DNA of 64,000 bases from positions 4,451,501 through 4,515,500 of the forward strand of contig AP018794.1 in assembly GCA_009731425.1 (NCBI GenBank), in the 5' to 3' direction. Each line of letters opens with the position of its first letter. Within the stretch, counting starts at the first letter, position 1. The position numbers and the translations under genes were made by a program. Origin of the DNA: Lachnospiraceae bacterium KM106-2. GTDB lineage: Bacteria; Bacillota; Clostridia; Lachnospirales; Lachnospiraceae. This document shows, in pieces, positions 1 to 8,077 of this stretch. A model generated the notes under the pieces. The model searched no databases. It had not been told where the DNA came from and worked only from the letters and a program-made list of their open reading frames with translations.

Positions 1-2919
1 TTACTAGAAGAGGAAGCAGAGAACTGCCGTGTCCTTAAAGTAGATAATCCGATCCTGACAAATACGGATTTATTAAAGATCAAGACAATGAAGAGAGAAG
101 GCTTTAAAGTAGAAGTCATTCCGATCATTTTCTATAAAAATACTTCACTTGATCGTGCCATCGATCATTTATATGTTGAAGTTGATCGGGCATATAAAGA
201 AGGAGCAAACATCTTAATCTTATCCGATCGTGGAGTGGATGAGAATCATGTTGCAATTCCATCCTTACTTGCTGTATCTGCATTACAGCAGTATTTGGTT
301 AAGACAAAGAAGAGAACAAGAGTTGCCATGATCCTAGAAAGTGCAGAACCAAGAGAGATCCATCATTTTGCAACGCTATTAGGTTATGGTGCATGTGCTG
401 TCAATCCATATCTTGCACAAGAGACGATCCGTGAGTTGATCGATAATAATATGTTAGATAAAGATTATTATGCAGCAGTAGATGATTACAATAAGGCAAT
501 CTTAAAAGGTATCGTAAAGATCGCATCTAAGATGGGAATTTCAACAATTCAGTCATATCAAGGATCTAAGATATTTGAAGCAATCGGAATCAGCAAAGAA
601 GTGATCGATAAATACTTTACCGATACCGTAAGCCGAATCGGTGGAATCACATTAAAGGATATCGAGAAGCAGGTTGATGACCTTCATACAAGAGCCTTTG
701 ATCCACTTGGACTCAATGTAGATTTAACCTTAGATAGCGTGGGAAGTCACAAGTTAAGAAGTCAGAAAGAGGAGCATCTATATAATCCTCAGACGATCCA
801 TTTGTTACAGCAGGCAACTAGAACGGGTAATTATGATACCTTTAAAGCTTATAGTAATTGCATCAATAAAGAAGAGAATCGGATCAATCTCCGTGGACTT
901 CTTGATTTTAATTTCCCAGAGCAGGGAATCGCATTAAGCGAAGTAGAATCGGTAGATTCTATCGTACAGCGTTTTAAGACGGGAGCCATGAGCTACGGTT
1001 CTATCTCGAAAGAAGCACATGAGACGATGGCCATCGCTATGAACCACTTAAAGGGCAAGTCCAATAGTGGTGAGGGCGGTGAGAGTGACGATCGTCTTAC
1101 TATTGGAAAAGATGGTTTAAATCGTTGTTCTGCCATCAAGCAGGTAGCATCAGGACGTTTTGGTGTAACAAGTAAATATCTTGTGAGTGCTAAAGAAATT
1201 CAGATTAAGATGGCACAAGGAGCAAAACCAGGAGAAGGTGGACATTTACCAGCGAAGAAAGTATATCCTTGGGTAGCCAAATGTCGTCATTCTATACCAG
1301 GGGTTGGATTAATCTCACCTCCACCTCATCATGATATTTATTCAATCGAAGATTTAGCTCAGTTGATCTATGACTTAAAGAACTCCAATAAAGATGCCAG
1401 AATCTCAGTTAAGTTAGTATCAGAAGCTGGTGTTGGAACCGTTGCAGCAGGTGTTGCAAAAGCAGGTGCAGGTGTTATCTTGATCTCAGGTTATGATGGT
1501 GGTACCGGAGCAGCACCAAGAAGCTCTATTTATAATGCCGGACTTCCTTGGGAACTTGGAGTAGCTGAGACACATCAGACATTGATGATGAATGGACTCC
1601 GTTCTCGTGTTGTGATCGAAACCGATGGAAAGCTCATGACCGGACGTGACGTATTGATCGCAGCCTTACTTGGTGCAGAAGAATATGGATTTGCGACAGC
1701 TCCATTAGTATCTATGGGATGCGTTATGATGAGAGTATGTAATTTGGATACATGTCCAATGGGCATTGCAACTCAGAATCCAGAACTTCGTAAGAATTTC
1801 AAAGGAAAACCAGAATATGTTGAGAACTTCATGCGTTTTGTAGCAGAAGAACTTCGAGAATACATGGCGAAGCTTGGAATCAAGACCGTAAATGAATTGA
1901 TCGGACGTACGGATCTGTTAAAACCAAAGACGATCGTTGGAGATACCAATCCATTGATCAAGAGAATCGATCTTGAGAAGATTCTAAAGAATCCGTTTGC
2001 AAAAGAAAAGACAGGAAACAAATTTGATCCAAAACAAGTTTATAACTTTGAACTTGAGAAAACCGTTGATGAGAAAGTATTATTAAAACAGTTAAAACCA
2101 GCGATGGATGCTCATAAGCCTAAGACAGTTGAAGTTGAGATCACGAATATAGACCGAAGCCTTGGAACAATTCTTGGTTCTGAGATTACAAAACAGTTTG
2201 GAGAGACATTGGAAGACGATACGTATGTGATCAAATGTCATGGTGCAGGTGGTCAGAGCTTTGGAGCCTTCATTCCAAACGGTTTGACATTGAAATTATG
2301 TGGTGATTCTAATGACTATCTTGGTAAGGGATTATCAGGCGGTAAGATCATCGTATATCCTCCAAAAGAAGCAAACTTTAAGCCAGAGGATAATATTATT
2401 ATCGGTAACGTTGCTTTATATGGTGCAACAAGTGGAAAGGTATTTATCAATGGTATTGCAGGAGAACGTTTCTGCGTACGTAATTCCGGTGTTACAGCCG
2501 TAGTCGAAGGTGTCGGCGATCATGGATGTGAATATATGACCGGTGGTCGTGTGGCGATCCTTGGTACTACCGGTAAAAACTTTGCAGCCGGTATGAGCGG
2601 TGGTATTGCATATGTACTTGATGAAGACAGCGATTTATATCGCAAGTTGAATAAAGAGATGGTATCATCCGAAGCAGTCAAAGAGAAATATGATGTGATC
2701 GAGCTTCGTGAAATGATCGAGGAACATGTAGCAGCAACGGGTTCAGCCCGTGGTAAGGAAATCTTAGCACATTTTGAAGAGTATGTTCCTAAATTCAAGA
2801 AGATCATTCCTCATGATTACCGTCGTATGCTTCAGACGATCGTTCAGATGGAAGAAAAGGGCTTAAGTTCAGAGCAGGCTCAGATTGAAGCATTTTATGC
2901 AAATACAAAAAGCAAGTAG
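1..2919 (+). CDS. gltB: Glutamate synthase large subunit, 3' part (5' end outside window)
   Basis: The frame is open from base 1, so the gene starts upstream; about 972 residues of a protein that is usually near 1500 are present. Missing is the N-terminal glutamine amidotransferase domain. Present are the central domain, the FMN/2-oxoglutarate-binding synthase barrel (motifs MSYGSIS, GEGGE, KPGEGGHLP, GYDGGTGAAPRSS) and the C-terminal right-handed beta-helix (GXXGG repeats such as GLSGGKI and GMSGGIA). The 3Fe-4S cysteines appear as CNLDTCPMG near 1738-1765. The enzyme turns 2-oxoglutarate and the ammonia of glutamine into glutamate, in the cytoplasm, with electrons passed on by GltD. gltD follows 21 bp downstream with its own ribosome site, so the two form an operon. 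The first in-frame ATG at 88 lies inside the domain and is not the start. Confidence 0.96.
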   Translation, partial: LLEEEAENCRVLKVDNPILTNTDLLKIKTMKREGFKVEVIPIIFYKNTSLDRAIDHLYVEVDRAYKEGANILILSDRGVDENHVAIPSLLAVSALQQYLVKTKKRTRVAMILESAEPREIHHFATLLGYGACAVNPYLAQETIRELIDNNMLDKDYYAAVDDYNKAILKGIVKIASKMGISTIQSYQGSKIFEAIGISKEVIDKYFTDTVSRIGGITLKDIEKQVDDLHTRAFDPLGLNVDLTLDSVGSHKLRSQKEEHLYNPQTIHLLQQATRTGNYDTFKAYSNCINKEENRINLRGLLDFNFPEQGIALSEVESVDSIVQRFKTGAMSYGSISKEAHETMAIAMNHLKGKSNSGEGGESDDRLTIGKDGLNRCSAIKQVASGRFGVTSKYLVSAKEIQIKMAQGAKPGEGGHLPAKKVYPWVAKCRHSIPGVGLISPPPHHDIYSIEDLAQLIYDLKNSNKDARISVKLVSEAGVGTVAAGVAKAGAGVILISGYDGGTGAAPRSSIYNAGLPWELGVAETHQTLMMNGLRSRVVIETDGKLMTGRDVLIAALLGAEEYGFATAPLVSMGCVMMRVCNLDTCPMGIATQNPELRKNFKGKPEYVENFMRFVAEELREYMAKLGIKTVNELIGRTDLLKPKTIVGDTNPLIKRIDLEKILKNPFAKEKTGNKFDPKQVYNFELEKTVDEKVLLKQLKPAMDAHKPKTVEVEITNIDRSLGTILGSEITKQFGETLEDDTYVIKCHGAGGQSFGAFIPNGLTLKLCGDSNDYLGKGLSGGKIIVYPPKEANFKPEDNIIIGNVALYGATSGKVFINGIAGERFCVRNSGVTAVVEGVGDHGCEYMTGGRVAILGTTGKNFAAGMSGGIAYVLDEDSDLYRKLNKEMVSSEAVKEKYDVIELREMIEEHVAATGSARGKEILAHFEEYVPKFKKIIPHDYRRMLQTIVQMEEKGLSSEQAQIEAFYANTKSK

Positions 2920-2940
2920 TATCGGAAAGGAAGTGCGAAG

Positions 2941-4428
2941 ATGGGAAAACCAACTGGGTTCATGGATTATGAACGTAAAAATAATAAAGCGATAGAACCA
3001 AAAGAACGTATAAAGAACTTTAATGAATTTCATACACCACTTTCTAAAGAGGAAAGAAAATGTCAGGGTGGCCGCTGCATGGATTGCGGCGTGCCCTTCT
3101 GCCAGTCAGGAATGATGATTGGACGTATGGTATCCGGTTGTCCGCTTAATAACTTGATCCCCGAGTGGAATGATCTAATATACACAGGAAATATGGAGCA
3201 GGCATTAAATCGTCTTCTTAAAACAAATAATTTTCCTGAGTTTACATCAAGAGTATGTCCAGCACCTTGTGAGGCAGCATGTACTTGTAACTTAAATACA
3301 GATCCAGTAACTGTCCGCTCTAATGAGAATTTTATCATTGAAAATGGATATGAGACTGGTTTGATCCAAGCGAAACCTCCAAAAGTCCGTACAGGTAAGA
3401 AAGTAGCGATCATCGGTTCTGGTCCATCCGGACTTGCAGCTGCAGATCAGCTAAATAAACGAGGCCATTTGGTTACGGTATTTGAACGGTTTGATCGGAT
3501 AGGCGGTCTATTGATGTATGGAATTCCAAATATGAAGTTAGAGAAAGACATTGTAGAGCGTAAAGTAAACTTAATGAAAGAAGAGGGAGTTACTTTCGTT
3601 ACCAATGCAGACGTAGGTAAGAATCTAAAAGCTTCTAAAGTATTAAAAGAATATGATACCGTTATTCTAGCATGTGGAGCATCTAACCCTAGAGATATTA
3701 AGGTCCCTGGTAGAGAGGCGAACGGAATCCACTTTGCAGTAGATTATCTTCATTCAGTTACAAAGAGTCTTTTAGATTCTGGATTTGAGGATAAACAGGC
3801 AATCAATGCAAAAGATAAGAATGTTCTGATCATTGGTGGTGGAGATACTGGGAATGACTGTGTGGGAACTGCCATTCGTCAAGGATGCAAATCTGTGATC
3901 CAACTTGAGATGATGCCAAAACCACCAGTAGAACGTGCAGAAGATAACCCATGGCCGGAATGGCCAAGAATCCTTAAGACAGATTATGGTCAAGAAGAGG
4001 CAATCGCAAAGTTTGGAAAGGATCCTCGTGTCTATGAATCAACTGTGAAAGAATTTATTGCAGATAAGAAAGGTAACTTAACGAAAGTAAAAGTAGTTAA
4101 AGTAAAGCGTATCTATAAGAAGGAAATTGATCGATTTGTTATGGAAGAGGTTGCTGGAAGCGAGTATGAGCTAGATGTGGATCTCGTATTTATTGCTGCA
4201 GGTTTCCTTGGAACTCAAAGCTATGTTGCGAAGGCATTTGGTGTGGATCTTGATGATCGTACGAATGTATATACCGTAGCAGGACAATATCAGACTAGTC
4301 GCGATCATGTATTTGTTACCGGTGATATGCATCGAGGACAGTCTTTAGTCGTATGGGCAATCCGAGAAGGACGTGAAGTTGCAAAAGTAGTCGATGCACA
4401 TTTAGTTGGATATAGTAATCTAGTTTAG
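2941..4428 (+). CDS. gltD: Glutamate synthase small subunit (NADPH, FAD, Fe-S)
   Basis: This 495-residue protein has the usual length of GltD. Cysteines C41, C46, C49 and C54, followed by the CPLNN and CPAPCEAACTC segments, are the N-terminal 4Fe-4S ligands. A first dinucleotide fold begins near residue 153 (GSGPSGLAAA) and binds FAD; a second near 295 (IGGGDTGNDC) binds NAD(P)H. Family knowledge: GltD oxidises NADPH and feeds electrons to the FMN and 3Fe-4S centre of GltB. The start has a clear AGGAAG site 7 bases upstream. A strong hairpin terminator follows the stop, so gltBD looks like the end of its operon. Homologous subunits of dihydropyrimidine dehydrogenase or NfnB share this fold, but the gltB neighbour settles the assignment. 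Confidence 0.96.
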   Translation: MGKPTGFMDYERKNNKAIEPKERIKNFNEFHTPLSKEERKCQGGRCMDCGVPFCQSGMMIGRMVSGCPLNNLIPEWNDLIYTGNMEQALNRLLKTNNFPEFTSRVCPAPCEAACTCNLNTDPVTVRSNENFIIENGYETGLIQAKPPKVRTGKKVAIIGSGPSGLAAADQLNKRGHLVTVFERFDRIGGLLMYGIPNMKLEKDIVERKVNLMKEEGVTFVTNADVGKNLKASKVLKEYDTVILACGASNPRDIKVPGREANGIHFAVDYLHSVTKSLLDSGFEDKQAINAKDKNVLIIGGGDTGNDCVGTAIRQGCKSVIQLEMMPKPPVERAEDNPWPEWPRILKTDYGQEEAIAKFGKDPRVYESTVKEFIADKKGNLTKVKVVKVKRIYKKEIDRFVMEEVAGSEYELDVDLVFIAAGFLGTQSYVAKAFGVDLDDRTNVYTVAGQYQTSRDHVFVTGDMHRGQSLVVWAIREGREVAKVVDAHLVGYSNLV

Positions 4429-4443
4429 ATAATAGTAGAGTCT

Positions 4444-4480
4444 AACAGGAAGGAGAAGAAAGCCTTCCTGTTTTTCTTTT
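4444..4480 (+). terminator. Intrinsic terminator of gltBD
   Basis: A perfect 10-bp stem (AACAGGAAGG, 4444-4453, with CCTTCCTGTT, 4463-4472) is followed directly by a T-rich run. It lies 15 bases after the gltD stop. Confidence 0.9.
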
Positions 4481-4500
4481 ATTTTATTGAAGATTCTCCC

Positions 4501-4530
4501 TTTACAACGTGTGAACATTTAGAATATAGT
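4501..4530 (+). promoter_or_regulatory. Probable vegetative promoter of the MYG1-like gene
   Basis: TTTACA (4501-4506) and TATAGT (4525-4530) are 18 bp apart, 32 bp upstream of the start codon. A match to sigma-A consensus only; no operator was seen. Confidence 0.5.
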
Positions 4531-4562
4531 AGTATAAGAATTAGAAAGAACAGGAGAAAAAA

Positions 4563-5744
4563 ATGACAGAAAATTGGCTGAATCAGATAAAAGAATTAAA
4601 ACAGGCGGTTACTCATTCCGGTAAGTTTCATGCCGATGATGTATTTTCTACGGCATTACTTCGATATATCAATCCAGATATCCATGTAGAGAGAGTAAAT
4701 GAAGTCCCAGAAGAGTTTGATGGATTGGCATTTGATATCGGAAGAGGTGAGTTTGATCATCATCAGGAAGAAAAAGTCTACCGTGAAAGCAAAACACCAT
4801 ATGCAGCGTTTGGTTTGTTGTGGAGAGTATTAGGAGCAGAATTGATCGGAGAAGAAGAGGCAGAGAAGTTCGATCATCGTTTTGTAGAACCATTAGATTA
4901 CAATGATAACTTCGGGGATGATTATGTAATTGCAAGAATTATTAGTAATTTTAACCCTACTTGGGATTCAAATGAAAATTCTACGGATGCATTCTGGAAA
5001 GCTGTTGATTGGGCTGAAATGATCTTAAGAGCTGAGTTTGAGCAGATCTTTAGCCGTATTCGTGCGAAAGAAGAGGTTTTAGAAGCAGCCGAAAAGGCAG
5101 AAGATCAAATTATGATCTTAGAACGCTCTATGCCATGGAAGAAGCATGTGAAGGATTTAGATTTATTATATGTGATCTTCCCTTCCAATCGGGGAGGATA
5201 TTGTGCACAGGCGGTGCCGATGGAAGATGGTTATCAAGAATTAAAGATGCCATTTTTAAAAGAGTGGTGTGGAAAGTCGGGAGAAGAGTTACAGGAACTT
5301 TCGGGAATCCCAACCTTGAACTTTGTTCATAGCAGTGGCTTCCTATCAGCAGCAGGAACTTTAGAGGATGCACTAGAAGCATGTAAACGATCAAAAGAAT
5401 TGGGAACCTTAAATGAAGGAAAACAACCAGTATTATTAAATGTTAGTCATGGGATAAGTAGTGAGTGGTCGAAAGAACAAATAAAAGCAGCACATGCTTA
5501 TGGTGAAATTATTGACTTTATGCTTCCGAAAATCGAAGGTGATATCTCGCAAGAATCGGTTGAGAATTTCATTGATGATACTGTGGCAAAGATATTAGCG
5601 ACAAAGGCATCTGTTGTGTATTGTGATGGAGAGACTTATCTTACGTACGGGATTGTTAGAAAGTTGAAGAAAAAAAGAGTTACCGTTTTAGGTGCTTGTC
5701 ATAATTTAAATCATGAGTTCGTTGAATTTGTTGAACTTAAATAA
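4563..5744 (+). CDS. MYG1-family phosphoesterase/exonuclease with C-terminal Csx15/Csx20-like domain
   Basis: Residues 1-288 are a MYG1 (UPF0160, DHH-like) protein. The metal-binding motifs HSGKFHADD (18-26) and DIGRGEFDHHQ (about 58-68) are intact. Eukaryotic MYG1 is a 3'-5' RNA exonuclease; bacterial members are mostly untested. Bacterial MYG1 proteins usually end near residue 290. This one continues for about 105 residues (289-393): an opening beta strand LLNVSHGIS with SKEQIKAAH after it, a helix, then VVYCDGETYLTYGIVRKLKK and VTVLGACHNLN. That order (hydrophobic strand, S/T-H, EQ helix, GE-x-T-x-x-x-V-x-x-LKK, strand) is how I remember the small Rossmann-like CRISPR-associated Csx15/Csx16/Csx20 proteins; this part is inference from pattern. 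The gene is monocistronic: own promoter upstream, bidirectional terminator downstream. Confidence 0.8.
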   Translation: MTENWLNQIKELKQAVTHSGKFHADDVFSTALLRYINPDIHVERVNEVPEEFDGLAFDIGRGEFDHHQEEKVYRESKTPYAAFGLLWRVLGAELIGEEEAEKFDHRFVEPLDYNDNFGDDYVIARIISNFNPTWDSNENSTDAFWKAVDWAEMILRAEFEQIFSRIRAKEEVLEAAEKAEDQIMILERSMPWKKHVKDLDLLYVIFPSNRGGYCAQAVPMEDGYQELKMPFLKEWCGKSGEELQELSGIPTLNFVHSSGFLSAAGTLEDALEACKRSKELGTLNEGKQPVLLNVSHGISSEWSKEQIKAAHAYGEIIDFMLPKIEGDISQESVENFIDDTVAKILATKASVVYCDGETYLTYGIVRKLKKKRVTVLGACHNLNHEFVEFVELK

Positions 5745-5750
5745 TAATTT

Positions 5751-5786
5751 AAAAAATCCTACCTAGTTGAATAGGTAGGATTTTTC
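5751..5786. terminator. Bidirectional terminator
   Basis: An 11-bp perfect stem (AATCCTACCTA, 5755-5765, with TAGGTAGGATT, 5772-5782) has A-runs on the left and T-runs on the right. It can end both the plus-strand MYG1-like gene and the minus-strand gene that stops at 5788. Confidence 0.88.
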
Positions 5787-5787
5787 T

Positions 5788-6720
5788 TTATTTTACGAGA
5801 TCAGAAAATACAAGATCTACAGCCGGCATTTCGATCGTTTTATTTAGGGAACTTACTTCTACATCACAAAGAGAGAAGAATTGTCCATATACAGTAATAT
5901 TATCATCCGTTAGCAGTTTAGTTGTATCTGATGTTCTTACGTCACGAAGCAGATAATACTTTTCCGTTGCGGTACTGCTTGTATCAATACATAAGTAGTA
6001 AGTATTTTCATCAAAGAGGGTACCTTTTATGATATCTAGAATTCGCAAATTCATTTTTACATAAAGACCTTTATAGTTATCTGGTGTACGTAGAATCTCC
6101 TTGTAATCTGGTTCCGTACATAAAGGAATAAAGTCTTCTTTTTCATAATCCTTATAAGCACCAATCTTAGGAAGCTCTTTTGTATCAGCAGCTGGTGAGG
6201 TTGTAGCTGCTGGTGTTACAGATGGTTGCGCGCTAGCTTCTACCATAGGTTCTATTGTTGGTGGAGTCGTAGGTACTTCTGCTGTTGTTGAAGATGGTTT
6301 CCTATTATTAGCTGCATGAACAAGATCCGTAAAGGAATCTTGGATCGTGTAGCGATAATAGTAAATGCCAAATGCGAGTACAACTGTGAGTGCTAATAGG
6401 AAAATAGATAAGAAAAATGTCTTGATTTTTCCTCGTTTGATTTTCTTTTTACAATTTGGACAGATTTTGGCATCCTTAGGAATTAATACCCGACAGTATT
6501 TGCACTGTTTTAACTTTACATCATTAGGAATGTTAAAGGTCCCCTCATTTGAAGTAGTCGCGTTTTGTTGTGGAGGCGGACTTGCAGGTTCTTGATTTAT
6601 ATATTGTTCATGGATCGTGGAAGCATCGATTGGCTCAGCGTTTACTGGATTGGCATCCACTGGCGTAGCGTCCACCGGAGATTTGTAATCATCCGTTTGA
6701 TTTGGATTCAATTCATTCAT
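5788..6720 (-). CDS. Zinc-ribbon, single-span membrane protein with extracytoplasmic C-terminal domain
   Basis: I start this 310-residue protein at the ATG ending at 6720 because AGAGGAAC lies 6 bases upstream; an ATG 39 bases further up has no such site. Order: a low-complexity N-terminus with short repeats (PVDATPVDANPVNAEP, residues 16-30), a zinc ribbon (C73, C76, C87, C90), a membrane span (about 101-121), a Ser/Thr/Pro/Ala linker, and a folded C-terminal domain (about 190-310). The C-terminal region has the look of the tRNA_anti/OB-type domains often paired with zinc ribbons in Firmicute membrane proteins; this is inference. The ribbon would be cytoplasmic and the C-terminus outside. 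Function unknown. It faces the MYG1-like gene and shares its terminator. Confidence 0.75.
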   Translation of the reverse strand: MNELNPNQTDDYKSPVDATPVDANPVNAEPIDASTIHEQYINQEPASPPPQQNATTSNEGTFNIPNDVKLKQCKYCRVLIPKDAKICPNCKKKIKRGKIKTFFLSIFLLALTVVLAFGIYYYRYTIQDSFTDLVHAANNRKPSSTTAEVPTTPPTIEPMVEASAQPSVTPAATTSPAADTKELPKIGAYKDYEKEDFIPLCTEPDYKEILRTPDNYKGLYVKMNLRILDIIKGTLFDENTYYLCIDTSSTATEKYYLLRDVRTSDTTKLLTDDNITVYGQFFSLCDVEVSSLNKTIEMPAVDLVFSDLVK

Positions 6721-6864
6721 TTTTAGTTCCTCTTTCGTTATCGTTCTATATATTGACAACAGTTTACCACAATGATTAAGTTGTTACAAGATAAGTCATT
6801 TATGTTAAAGTCAGCATATTTTTAGAGAATCACCAAAAATCTACATAAATACCATAATTTTCAT

Positions 6865-6894
6865 TTGTATTCGAGGAATTATCTATGCTACAAT
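6865..6894 (+). promoter_or_regulatory. Promoter of FMN-binding lipoprotein gene
   Basis: TTGTAT (6865-6870) and an extended -10, TGCTACAAT (6886-6894), 18 bp apart, lie 66 bp upstream of the start codon. Confidence 0.65.
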
Positions 6895-6959
6895 CCATAT
6901 GTATTCGACAAAATAATTTATTTTTTTGTTAAAAAAAAGAGGATAAGAGGAATAGTAAA

Positions 6960-7313
6960 ATGAGAAAAATTAAAACTTTCGTAGCTTTAACAATGGTAAC
7001 TGCTGCTGTAGCTTTAACAGGATGTTCTAGCGAAAAAGCTGCATCATACACAGATGGAACTTACACTGGTACTTCTGATAAAGGACAACATGCTGGTCTT
7101 AAAGTAGAAGTAACTGTAAAAGACAGCAAAATCGCTGAAGTAAAAGTTACAGAAAACCAAGAAACTGAAGGTATTGGTTCTAAGGCAATCGATGAACTTC
7201 CTTCAAAAATCGTTGAAAAACAATCTACAGATGTAGATGCTGTTTCTGGTGCTACTAAAACTTCTGATGCTATCAAAGAAGCTGTAGACAACGCTTTAGC
7301 AGAAGCTAAATAG
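6960..7313 (+). CDS. Small FMN-binding domain lipoprotein
   Basis: This is a 117-residue lipoprotein. Residues 1-21 form a signal peptide ending in the lipobox LTGC (Cys22), so the mature protein is lipid-anchored outside the membrane. The rest is a single FMN_bind domain (as in NqrC/RnfG/PplA) with the flavinylation motif DAVSGATKTS near the C-terminus; the Thr of SGAT is normally linked to FMN through a phosphoester by ApbE. Such proteins pass electrons on the outer face of the membrane. Neither apbE nor other electron-transfer genes are next to it. It has a strong promoter and its own terminator, so it is a single-gene unit. The Lys/Glu-rich, codon-simple sequence (GAA, AAA, GTA) suggests high expression. 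Confidence 0.9.
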   Translation: MRKIKTFVALTMVTAAVALTGCSSEKAASYTDGTYTGTSDKGQHAGLKVEVTVKDSKIAEVKVTENQETEGIGSKAIDELPSKIVEKQSTDVDAVSGATKTSDAIKEAVDNALAEAK

Positions 7314-7329
7314 TTATTGTAATTTATAA

Positions 7330-7376
7330 TAAGAAAGAGGTACGAATTACCACGGTAATTTGTACCTCTTTTTAAC
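7330..7376 (+). terminator. Intrinsic terminator of lipoprotein gene
   Basis: A long stem (AAAGAGGTACGAATTACC with GGTAATTTGTACCTCTTT) followed by a T-run begins 20 bases after the stop codon. Confidence 0.9.
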
Positions 7377-7448
7377 ATAGTACATGCTTATTTCTCATAT
7401 GATAAAGGTAGAAGAACAAATCCGAATCATAGTAAGGAGGATGATAGT

Positions 7449-7697
7449 ATGACAATAACGAAAGGAACCATTGTTCGTACCATCTTATTGGTAATTGTAT
7501 TGATCAATATTATTTTAAAGAATACGGGCAATCCTATTATTCAAGTTGATGAAGGTACTGTAGGAAGTCTTGTTGAGACTATTGTTGAGATCATATGTAT
7601 CGCTGTTGCATGGTGGAAGAACAATTCCTTTACACAAAATGCAATTAAAGCCGATGAATTTATGAGAAAACTCAATGATACAGAACTTAAAAAATAA
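7449..7697 (+). CDS. SPP1-type phage holin, orphan
   Basis: The 82-residue protein opens with KGTIVRTILL, has a first membrane segment (about 9-24), a loop with PIIQVDEGTVG, a second segment (about 40-54), then the family hallmark WWKNNSFTQNA and a charged C-terminus. This is the pattern of the SPP1 phage holin family (Pfam Holin_SPP1). Holins make membrane lesions that let an endolysin out; SPP1-type members are also found as isolated chromosomal genes. AAGGAGG lies 9 bases upstream of ATG. No endolysin, tail or other phage gene lies beside it. Its 3' flank is the first copy of the terminator-nested element. Confidence 0.85.
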   Translation: MTITKGTIVRTILLVIVLINIILKNTGNPIIQVDEGTVGSLVETIVEIICIAVAWWKNNSFTQNAIKADEFMRKLNDTELKK

Positions 7698-7710
7698 TTA
7701 TACATATAAA

Positions 7711-7988
7711 AGAAGCCTTTCAAAAAGGCTTCTCAGCTTGTCGACAAAGTCGCCAAGCTTGGATGAAAGGCACCTTTCATCCAGTTTTCAATCGGAGCTG
7801 ACTGGTACTCGTTCGTGCAAGTGGCAAGATCAGCCACCTGCTCGCACCAGTCCAGAAGACGAAAAGCGTCGTTTCCGGCTTCTGATTTCAAATGGAGAAC
7901 GAAGTTCTCCAAACCTCTCCCCAAGATAGAAATTGGGTGAATAAAAGTAATTGTCTACAGTTTGAGAAGCCTTTCCAAAAAGGCTTCT
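7711..7988 (+). repeat. Terminator-nested structured element, copy A
   Basis: A 231-nt core (7734-7964) sits between two near-identical terminator hairpins (7711-7733 and 7965-7988, one base different). The second has the T-run. The core can fold into a row of hairpins: an AGCTTG/CAAGCT stem at the 5' end, GGATGAAAG/CTTTCATCC, a branched ACTGGT/ACCAGT stem holding GTGGC/GCCAC, a GAAG/CTTC stem, and GGAGAAC/GTTCTCC with a GAA loop. The ends are imperfect inverted repeats (CAGCTTGTCGACAA at the left; CAAACTGTAGACAA as read from the right). Copies B (40351-40648) and C (55496-55795) share the layout. Reading frames cross it but are not conserved in B. Confidence 0.85.
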
Positions 7989-8028
7989 TTTTTTATTTGA
8001 TAAAAATGAAAATTATGGAATTATTTTG

Positions 8029-8057
8029 TTGCATCACCAGAAATGCTGTCTTATAAT
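8029..8057 (+). promoter_or_regulatory. Promoter of serine hydrolase gene
   Basis: TTGCAT (8029-8034) and TATAAT (8052-8057) are 17 bp apart, ahead of GGAGG and the ATG at 8078. Confidence 0.75.
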
Positions 8058-8077
8058 CAGACATGGAGGTGTAGTAA

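Noticed and set aside
88..90. ATG at 88 as the start of gltB
   Set aside because: The frame is open to base 1 and the residues before the ATG continue the GltB domain.
2520..2807. Minus-strand frame within gltB
   Set aside because: Shadow frame over the conserved beta-helix domain of GltB.
7675..7929. Open frame across element copy A, similar in translation to a frame at 55536-55727 in copy C
   Set aside because: The similarity follows from the conserved stems. Copy B has small insertions that break the frame, and stem changes are paired at base level, so structure rather than protein is conserved. No ribosome site.
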